Source: Volvariella volvacea V23 (taxonomy: Eukaryota > Basidiomycota > Agaricomycetes > Agaricales > Pluteaceae). Taken from it: a DNA stretch of 64,000 bases. A model generated the notes under the pieces. That model was given only the letters and a program-made list of their open reading frames with translations, was not told the origin of the DNA and searched no databases. Positions within the stretch are counted from its first letter, which is position 1. Every line of letters starts with the position of its first letter. Both the position numbers and the translations under genes were made by a program. Of this stretch, positions 56,529 through 64,000 are shown piece by piece. Where the stretch lies: NCBI GenBank assembly GCA_000349905.1, contig KB722740.1, forward strand, positions 1,403,309-1,467,308, written 5' to 3'.

Positions 56529-57305
56529 ATGCTTTCGTTCACCCTTGATTTCTTATTGGATCCCAGCCCACCATCGATGATTTGCACTGACCGTCTATCC
56601 CTCTTAGCCCTCTCAGATTGTGGGATGGCATGTATAGATGCAACAATGATCTACAGCATATGTTGGTCAGGCGGAGACGCGGTCCGCTACTGCATGGATG
56701 GGATGTGGTGGCAGTATTTGACGAGTTGTCTGGCGACCTATTGTCTACCCGACGAGGCACAGAACTTCTATGATGGCCTGGTCAATAAATGCAACAATAT
56801 CATTGCTCCTCCGGTGAGTGCTATCCGATTCGCTGAACTACTTCAACTTTTCTTATCGAATCTACAATGCTCGCACGAACTTTTATATAACATCTACAGA
56901 TCCCAGTCGACACAGGAACCACGGAACCCATGCCCCGGATGTCGTCATCGAAACCTCAACACCCAGTTCCAGCGAGGTCGATACAGAGACATTACCCTCC
57001 ACCACAAGTGTACCCAATGCCGTTCCGACTACCTTTCCGACTAATTCACCGACCCCATTGCCGTCAGACTTCAGTATAAACGCATTCAAGATCTTTGGTG
57101 CTACCTTTGTGGGCGATTGTCATCCAACGCACGCTCAAAATATACTTACTTTGGTTCTATATATAGCCCATCTCAGTCTATCGTCGGTCACGGGACCGAC
57201 GGTGTACCCAATAGCTCACCGAAGGCTTTTGGTTCAATGGCAATTCCTCAAAACCTTTTTGTTCCTGCGATTCTTATTGCCTCGTTAGTGCTGCGATGGC
57301 TCTGA
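56529..57305 (+). CDS. CFEM-domain GPI protein, copy 1 (possibly degenerate)
   Basis: The CFEM block lies at about 56605-56800. Its cysteine spacing is C-x3-C-x9-C-x9-C-x11-C-x4-C-x15-C: identical to copy 2 except that the fourth of the eight cysteines is Arg. It ends in a typical GPI signal, SSPKAFGSM followed by the hydrophobic LFVPAILIASLVLRWL. Between them, the frame rich in Ser/Thr (ETSTPSSSEVDTETLPSTTS) does not join either flank in phase. A fully in-phase splice exists in another, proline-rich frame. No signal peptide is visible in the open frame, and an acceptor (CTCAG, before TGTGGGATG) at the same place as in copy 2 suggests that a first exon is missing. So either the model is incomplete or the gene is decaying. 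CFEM proteins are surface proteins, some binding haem. Confidence 0.6.
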
Positions 57306-58103
57306 TGCTATTCTGAACGAGGATGTTATGTGGACAGTAGTTATATATAAACTTAGCTATGGGCCTGTTGTAACGCGGAAGTATATACTTGCTGTACTTC
57401 ATGCCTACTCTGGGTGCGCTTGTTCGGTGTACGGGAGAAGCAGGCCGGTGACAAGTATTTATCTTCCTCACGTATCACCTCCAAGTATGCACGACACGTT
57501 TAGGCATCCTTAAGATCTCCATACGAATGACCAAGATGAATGGATTAGCAGTGGTCACAATGATTAAGTATATTACCATGACGGGCCTAGACTCTATCTG
57601 AAATTGTCTGAAATTAGCCAATTCAGCCACTCGCTTAATATCACCTCATATGGGATCATCCCACCTGGGACAGGTGCGTGGACCTGTGTTTCATGGTCAC
57701 CATCGCTCAGTACGGCAATAGAGCTGAGTCAATCCCACCTCGCCAATATACTAAGGTTTGTTTTAAGAAGCTCTCACGTCAAAGGCATTAATGCACAAGC
57801 AGGACTTAACAACTTGAAGAGGGCGGAAGCATCTTGCACATGCCTTCTATTTGTAAGTAAATGCCCTCCTAGTGCAATCAGCACAATGCCAATCTTAGTG
57901 AGTTTGTGTCAGATCGTATTATCACCCTACGCCCATGCATTGTATCCTCAAAATGCCAAGCGTAACGCCACCGGCAAGGATGCATATAAAGGACTATACT
58001 GGGGTTGCTTAACTAGTTCAGTTTGCTATCTGCGTAGCTTCTACTTCCCCAATCCTTTCCTTCCGTCTGCTTTTTGCTTCAAGTCCATTTTACCTGGCGA
58101 ATC
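57306..58103. other. Spacer between the CFEM genes
   Basis: About 800 bases. A 167-codon plus-strand frame (57604-58107) without motifs overlaps it. I take it as chance. Confidence 0.4.
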
Positions 58104-58889
58104 ATGAGGACCGGAATGCGCACTTTCATCCTTACTTGTCTCCTCCTAGTCGGAGGCCTCATCCAGACTAGTGAGATGGGTGCGGTTGCCCAAGGAGAGC
58201 CTGGTAGGCAGATATCGATACACGATTAGGAAATCAAACTGATTACCTACCTGTCCTTTGTTGCTCAGCTTGCTGGAGATTATGTACAGCATCAACCTTA
58301 GGCTGGACTTCATGTGCGGGCGACGGATCGTGGCCTTGTGTATGCAGGGATAGCCTGTGGTGGTCTTTAATGAATAATTGTCTGGCAAGGACTTGTTCCG
58401 CTCGCGATGCCACGGCCCTTCATAACTTTATGGTCGACCGGTGCCGTCTTGTTGATGCACTTGCCACGGTGAGTGGTAGTATTACTCTGAGGAATTCCTC
58501 TCTAGTTTTTATTCTGTTCTTATTCCGTTCCGACGTACGTGCGACTAATACTATGCAATTAAACTCTTTGGTTTTCGAATTATTCTCAAGACAACCACTG
58601 TGACGACCACCCGAACCGAAACCCAAACCATAACACGGACTCGGTCATCAGCTAGCTCTAGCACACTAAACTTGTAAGTGTACCATGACGGTGATATTCG
58701 CCGTCGCCCCTAAGTAATTTTGTGCTCGAGTAATTTGATACCCTGAGCTGACCGGGGTTGTGGTTTCACAGACCAACCCCCTCCAGTGGTTCTCCCGGTA
58801 GTCCATTTAAGGCCTCTGGCTCGATGACCTTTTCTCAGTGCTTGATCACCTCTGGGGTCTTTATTGCCTTGTTCTTGATTGCATTTTGA
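58104..58889 (+). CDS. CFEM-domain GPI-anchored protein, copy 2
   Basis: Exon 1 encodes a clear signal peptide (MRTGMRTFILTCLLLVGGLI). Splicing at G|GTAGGC...GCTCAG|CT opens the CFEM domain with eight cysteines spaced C-x3-C-x9-C-x7-C-x1-C-x11-C-x4-C-x15-C. The next exon is Thr/Arg/Ser-rich (TTTVTTTRTETQTITRTRS), and the last ends with Ser/Pro-rich sequence and a hydrophobic tail (LITSGVFIALFLIAF), a GPI-anchor signal. This gives a small secreted surface protein of about 160 residues. Fungal CFEM proteins serve in haem/iron capture, adhesion or virulence; which applies here cannot be told. The homologous copy 1 lies just upstream in the same direction. Confidence 0.82.
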
Positions 58890-59132
58890 ACGAAGATGCA
58901 ATCATGAGCGAAACGTATGGTTACTTGGACAGCGATTCTGTAAATATAATCGTCTGGTCTTCCTCAATCCAAGTTATGTTTGTACTATGTAGTATGTGTT
59001 GTACTTCACAAATACCTAGATTCGCTTGTTTATACTCAAACGGAGAAAGCGGGCCGGTGAAATTAAGATAAGATTTCGATTTTCATCGCACTTCGTGAGA
59101 TTAGATCCGTTAATTGACCACACCTCAATATC

Positions 59133-60219
59133 ATGAGATTTGAATACATAATAGGTCAGCTTTACGACAACACTTGTCTCTACGCTTCAAATGCCAATGG
59201 TAATTCACAATTGCTGCAGAACACATGGAAGAGGACGAGGAAACAACCAGATCGGTGCCGCCATGGGTAGAGCTCGAATATGCAGTAAGTATGGATCACC
59301 ATCGTTACCACACCTTCTGCGTCGCAGTACTACTCCATGCTCACAAGGTTCACCTATAAACGCACATATAGCACATGCTCAGTCTCGCAGGGCCAAAGTC
59401 CAAAGTCCACTTCACGAACCTCTCTAAATCATCCTGCGAAGCACTGCTACAATCCCCCGCTTTCAAACGTCTCGCAGATTCTGAATCTGGAACGGTACCT
59501 ACACGAGCAGAAGGGCACGCGCACCGCTCAGGAGTCATAGAGCTGCTCAACGAACGAGAAAAGCAACAGACTGAAGCGGGAGAAGAGGGGAAACCCGTAA
59601 TTAGCCTTGATCGGGTGTGTTTGTTGGACCCGAAAGCCACACAAGAGTTATCACCAGAAGACGGGGGTGGGAAGTTTGACTGGTTTTTGTTCGGGGTATG
59701 TGCACCTGTTCGTTTGAGTAGAGTAGGGCTTAATGACTTTTCCAGGGTATACTAGGTTAGCCATCTTCCATGTCCCACACAACTTCAACATATCGATATA
59801 ACAATACGCATGCAGGTGACGATCCACCACGAGATAGAACATCTGAACTCCGCCGTCTATCCTTCCCAACTCGTCATCTCGGTCCAGTACAAATGACCAC
59901 AGATACTGCTTTAGGAGTCACAAAACTCGTAGTGGAAGATAAGGTCCCACTAGATAAAATCCCATTCGTTGTGAGTGTTTCTCATCTGTCCTTTACCATC
60001 AGCTATGAACTGTGTCCTAGGATTACCCAACTATCAGATTCAACAGTAAAGAATCCGTGGAAATGCCATTTAGTCAGTTTTTAGCGCTGTTTATCGTTAT
60101 CAGAGACTTATTTAACTACTGGCTTAACAGGGTACATCACGAAGGACGGAGAACCCATACTCCCACCAGGAATGCGCGAACTACTCCACGAAGACCTCAA
60201 CAAATCCTTCGACTTCTAG
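59133..60219 (+). CDS. SFM1: SPOUT protein-arginine methyltransferase SFM1
   Basis: The tiny first exon (59133-59154) gives MRFEYII, matching the family start (yeast MKYIIEHMEEG). A splice to 59220 continues EHMEEDEETTRSVPPWVELE. Later blocks are RVCLLDPKATQELSPEDG, FDWFLFGGILGDDPPRDRT, GPVQMTTDTALGVTKLVVED, VPLDKIPFVDYPTIRFN, VEMPFRYITKDGEPILPPGM and the end LNKSFDF. These are diagnostic for SFM1 (former DUF431), whose SPOUT fold binds S-adenosylmethionine in the GGILGD and TTDTA region. In yeast it methylates one arginine of ribosomal protein uS3. About 240 residues and at least six exons. It converges on ATG1 across about 760 bases. Confidence 0.93.
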
Positions 60220-60977
60220 CTTATCCTGACTTGTACTCCACTTGCCTGACCTCGGTGCATTGGGCCAAGAAAAGAGTAGAGATTCTAGCCTTCTCCAACG
60301 TAGAAACTACTTCAATCGATGCTCGAGCCAACAAACGTACAAGTGATTTTAGTTATCACATTTTTATCTGTTATTACACAATAGATATACAAAGCAAATG
60401 AATGGGTAAGTAGATTGTGTGTGTATACACGCAAGTTCAATGCGAAGAACCTGAAGAGTAAGGATATATATAAAGAAAGCATACAAAGAAAAAGAATGAC
60501 CAGGGGATGACCAGCGCGCTCTGCTCGACGCCGACAGGGGGTAGCGAGCATACAGCTTGGAGGAAGCCGGCGACGCTAGAAGGTTAAGTCTAATCTACAG
60601 ATCAAGATTAATGGAAAAGAGAGGAAAGATGAGGGGAAAGTATCAGAAAAAGAAAGCAAAAGATATACAGCAATTCAGATCAAACAAGCAACAACCCCAA
60701 AGCGTTTGAACAGGAATGCAAGAAATATGAGTCCAAACATAGAAGGTGTATCAGTATGCGTGAGTTAGAGTATAGGATATGGTGATCAATATGCGGTGAA
60801 CGTGAGCATGCCAAATGCCGGAAAACATGATGGACGATAACCGATAGATGTCAGGTCCAATGGAAGGATCCCAAAATGATGCTAGATTTCGCGTGTGATA
60901 AGTTGGAGTGGGGATGTGTGCATGGATCAGACGGCATTTAGAGAGGGACGAAGTTGGGGTAGATGCAAAGGCTGGTA
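60220..60977. other. Convergent intergenic, 3' UTRs
   Basis: Between the stops of SFM1 and ATG1. A/G-rich near 60610-60700. A long minus-strand frame here (60751-61458) is an out-of-frame shadow that overlaps the ATG1 3' end. Confidence 0.5.
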
Positions 60978-63900
60978 TCATGGTAATTCCCTTCCCCGCG
61001 TAGCAGGTGATCCTGAGGGAGAAGGTTTTACATCCCAAGGAGCGGGAATCCTTGCGACGTCTGCTAGGTTTGCATCTGCCCTTGCATCCAGTAGCCTCTC
61101 TCGGTCGTTCATGGCCATTCGGGTCTGGCAACGAATCAATCTGAGTTTGGTACGCTTTATCCCTGGAGGAAGAAAAGGGTAAGATTGGAGACACGACTCC
61201 TTGAGGAAGCAAGCTTACAAGTGGCGATGGTTTCGCGATCCTCTTCCATAAATGGATTACCTGCTTGTAATATGTCGTCTTGAAGCGCATATAAACACCA
61301 TAATGACTCGTCGTATAGCTTGATACATTCGTCTGGTGTTGCGGCTTGATCAAGTAATTCTTTCTTGGCAGCAGTCCGACTCTGAAGACCATATCAATAA
61401 TCAGTCTAAGAAATGCAGACGGAAATACACACGAGTAAAAGAGCGCGATCATAAACAAGCTGATCCAGCCAGCTTCTCGGTCCAGTATATTGCGCCGGTA
61501 ACCATGTCTTGACTAATTCTGCACGATCCGAGCATTTGATGAAGTGATCCTTGAACCATGTCAACGCTATATGGCCGATCACTTAGTTGGATCTCACTAG
61601 CGGAACATTACGATACTGACCTTCCAAGAATCCTTCGCTTACAACATAATCTCCATCAGGGTGTCTCATCTTAAGGTGTTCCTGATAGTTCCTTAGCTTG
61701 TCGATGCCTTTCTGTGAGAATGACATCAGCAAGATATAAACAGCCACGCAAGTGACCGCATTGTATTCCGCTTCCATATCGGCGTTTCTTCTCTTTTGCG
61801 CCTGTTTGTCACCCTCTCCATCATATTTGACGAATTTGCTGGGGTCTGGTAGGGGTTCTAACGAAAATATGTCAGCCAACCTTGCAAAGGGAGCAGAGGG
61901 CAAGGAAGTTAATGCAACACTGACTTTGCGGTACGGCCTTGACGTATTCATACATTTCATCTGCCCAGTGCGTCAATACGTCCGTCTTCTGGGCGAGGTC
62001 TTCCAATGTGGCGAGAAGTGAGTCTTCCATTGGATCCCGTTCCCCATCCCCATCCAGCGCAATAAGTGGTGGTCTCCGGGGTGAATCAGGGGCGCTTCCA
62101 GTATCAAAAGTATGATTATGATTGAATTCCTTATATTCCTTGTAATCGCCCGACATCGATGATCGTGATTGCCTCCGAGATGTCCCAAACAGCTTCTTCG
62201 AAGCCAAATTTAGAGCTTTATTAAGAGCGCTTGTAGCCGCGCGAGAAGCTACACTCGAGGGTGAAGATGATAAGGGAGGCGCATACGGGTGAGGGGGTGG
62301 CGGAAAGGTGGTATTTGCAGGTACGTAGTCTGGACTTTGGAACTCATCGGTTATTGGTGTTGCTGGTGATAGTTTTCTTTCATGCAGTGGTCGCCGAGGG
62401 TGGGCAGTAATCTCTGCAAACAAAAGAGCGTGTTAGATAATTAGATGCTACTCGCGTTACTTATTCCAACACACCATCTATTGCCCGGTTGAATTCAACA
62501 GCCCTCTTGTCCCCAACGAGAACATATTCTCTCCGCAACATACCATCTTCCTCTGTTTCTCCAGGGATTATGGATCCCTCCGTTGATAGTGGTTTCGTGG
62601 AGGGCTCCCTTTCGGGTATATGCAAGCCCAATGCGCCACCACCACGAATGGGACTAGGATTCCTGTCAACATTATTAATAAGCACCACTCATCACTGACA
62701 GAGAGGATAAGAACAACCTAGGGTATTCACGGGGATACGATGGGCCCGTATCCCCATTGGCCCTCGTCCCCGGCCGTCTGAAGTTGAACTTGCTAGGAGG
62801 GATCATAGCTGTAGGGTCCAGTACCTCTGGTGGTATCACGCGATGGTGCTCTGGCGTTGGCGATCTTTCGCCCCATCTCGAAGTTTCCTCCTGTGCTGAA
62901 CCCTCTGAATGCGTCCGGAGGAATTTCGACCTGGCTAATGCCTCGCTTGCGAAGAACTCTTCGTAGCTTGCTCTTTCAGCCGCGGTCCTCCTCAGCAGCA
63001 TTCGGATCAGCGCTTTCACGTCTGGAGGTACTGGGAGTTCATCGCTTCCGCCGCCACCACTCTTTCCCGCCGCAGACTGGGGATCCTCATCCGGAAACTT
63101 GATCCCCTTGGAGCTTTCAATCTTTTTGAGCAACTCGATGTGATTTTGCGCCCGGAACGGAGGCTTCCCCACGGACATCTCGTACAGCACAGCTCCGACA
63201 GACCACAAGTCAACTTTGGCATCATACTTCTCGTATCGGAGGATTTCTGGAGCCATGTATAGCCTATCAACCATCAGCGCTCAAAACTGGTTCGGGTCCG
63301 AGGGGGTACTCACGGTGAGCCACATAATGTCTCCGCCAATACAGCATTCGGTAGCGAGCGTGCGAAACCAAAGTCTGCAACCTTTAGTATAGGAATGCCT
63401 AGTGGGTGGCCTCTTTCTAGATCTTCAGCTGATGCTGGGTTAAGAAGAAGATTCTGAGCCGGGAAATGAGGTAAGGATATGTGCATATAATGATGACTCA
63501 CTTGTGGTTTGATATCTCTATGCATGAGTTTCCTGTTGCGGAGGAACTTCAGGGCCCGGGCTGATGAAAGGGGGATTAGTTGTGTGGCCATATCTCTTGT
63601 GTGAATGTGTCAGCAGTTCACCTAGTTGACGTAGAAAGCTCCTGACTACAATTTCTGCTAGACCGCCAGTTCTTGGATGAGGGAAGTACTGGAGTGGCGC
63701 GGTTGGCGATGGCTTGTACTCGAGACCTTCCACACGCCCACGCTTCTTGATGTAATTGGTGAGGTCGCCTCCAGCGCAATACTCCATGATAAGGTAGATA
63801 TGCCGGTCTCCGCGCTTTAGAGGTCATGACGAGACCGGGAGGGTAGGATACCATTGTTGGCATACAGCATGCATGCGCATATAGGCAGGGATAAGACTTA

Positions 63901-64000
63901 CCACGATGTCTATTAATTTAGTGATATGACGGTGTGACAACGACTTTAGGATTTGGATTTCGCTTTGTAGGTTATCAAAGAGTTTAGCACTCAGGTTGTC
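60978..64000 (-). CDS. ATG1: Serine/threonine kinase ATG1 (5' partial)
   Basis: The minus-strand gene runs off the right edge, so the first exons (glycine loop and VAIK lysine) are missing. From the edge: [40 protein letters not shown], the catalytic loop [52 protein letters not shown] and [20 protein letters not shown]. All key kinase residues present are intact. A Ser/Pro-rich linker follows, then the C-terminal tandem MIT-like region ([60 protein letters not shown]). The stop codon at 60978 follows RGRELP. ATG1 starts autophagy under nutrient stress, with Atg13 bound through the C-terminal part. The pattern of linker and MIT repeats distinguishes it from other kinases. Confidence 0.93.

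Noticed and set aside
57604..58107. 167-codon plus-strand frame between the CFEM genes
   Set aside because: Begins at a non-ATG codon, overlaps the start of CFEM copy 2 and shows no motif.
60751..61458. 235-codon minus-strand frame at the end of ATG1
   Set aside because: It is out of frame with the ATG1 C-terminal domain, which reads cleanly through introns to the stop at 60978.
1..64000. Search for CRISPR arrays, secondary-metabolite core enzymes, viral genes or a defence island
   Set aside because: No regularly spaced repeats, no polyketide or peptide synthetase, terpene cyclase or viral gene blocks were seen. The gene content is ordinary fungal plus one LINE.

Overview
The window is a piece of a nuclear genome from a filamentous basidiomycete, most likely an agaricomycete. 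Nearly every gene is split by short introns of about 50-110 bases with GT(A/G)(A/C)G...(C/T)AG borders. Typical basidiomycete families are present (Cap64-type SGNH hydrolase, F-box/LRR-like proteins, CFEM GPI proteins, MYND-finger proteins, a non-LTR retrotransposon), and the housekeeping genes are clearly eukaryotic. There are no bacterial operons or CRISPR arrays. One 100-base N gap (2588-2687) shows this is a scaffold. Splice junctions below were read by eye from frame and border sequence; no alignment program was run.

Layout. 1-8.8 kb: partial SGNH hydrolase, F-box protein with the gap, an intron-containing tRNA-Ala(CGC), NOP53 and COP9 signalosome subunit 1. 10.4-17.9 kb: three tandem paralogues of a MYND-finger protein, with a 5'-truncated LINE inserted between the second and third. 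The LINE has a 15-base target-site duplication and a poly(A) tail. 19.6-22.4 kb: a four-helix membrane protein, RPL34 and a doubtful small ORF. 22.4-25.1 kb: no gene I can name. 25.1-32.3 kb: PIG-F/GPI11, a PHO13-type phosphatase, a transaldolase-like protein lacking the Schiff-base lysine, and a bZIP factor. 32.3-35.5 kb is empty as far as I can see. 35.5-43.5 kb: TOF1/Swi1 (Timeless), a small unknown gene sharing its promoter, a ZZZ3-like SANT protein and PBDC1. 44.3-53.2 kb: an intronless F-box-like gene, a 3.5-kb gap without a confident gene, and a long disordered coiled-coil protein. 53.7-64 kb: LCB1, two neighbouring CFEM proteins, SFM1 and the C-terminal part of ATG1.

The genes are not a pathway cluster. 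Several concern making proteins (NOP53, RPL34, PBDC1, SFM1, tRNA-Ala), and others membrane lipids or anchors (LCB1, GPI11, with the CFEM proteins as likely GPI-anchor clients). This is ordinary mixed fungal gene order. The most distinctive points are the MYND array with its LINE insertion, the lysine-less transaldolase, and the CFEM pair in which one copy has lost a cysteine.
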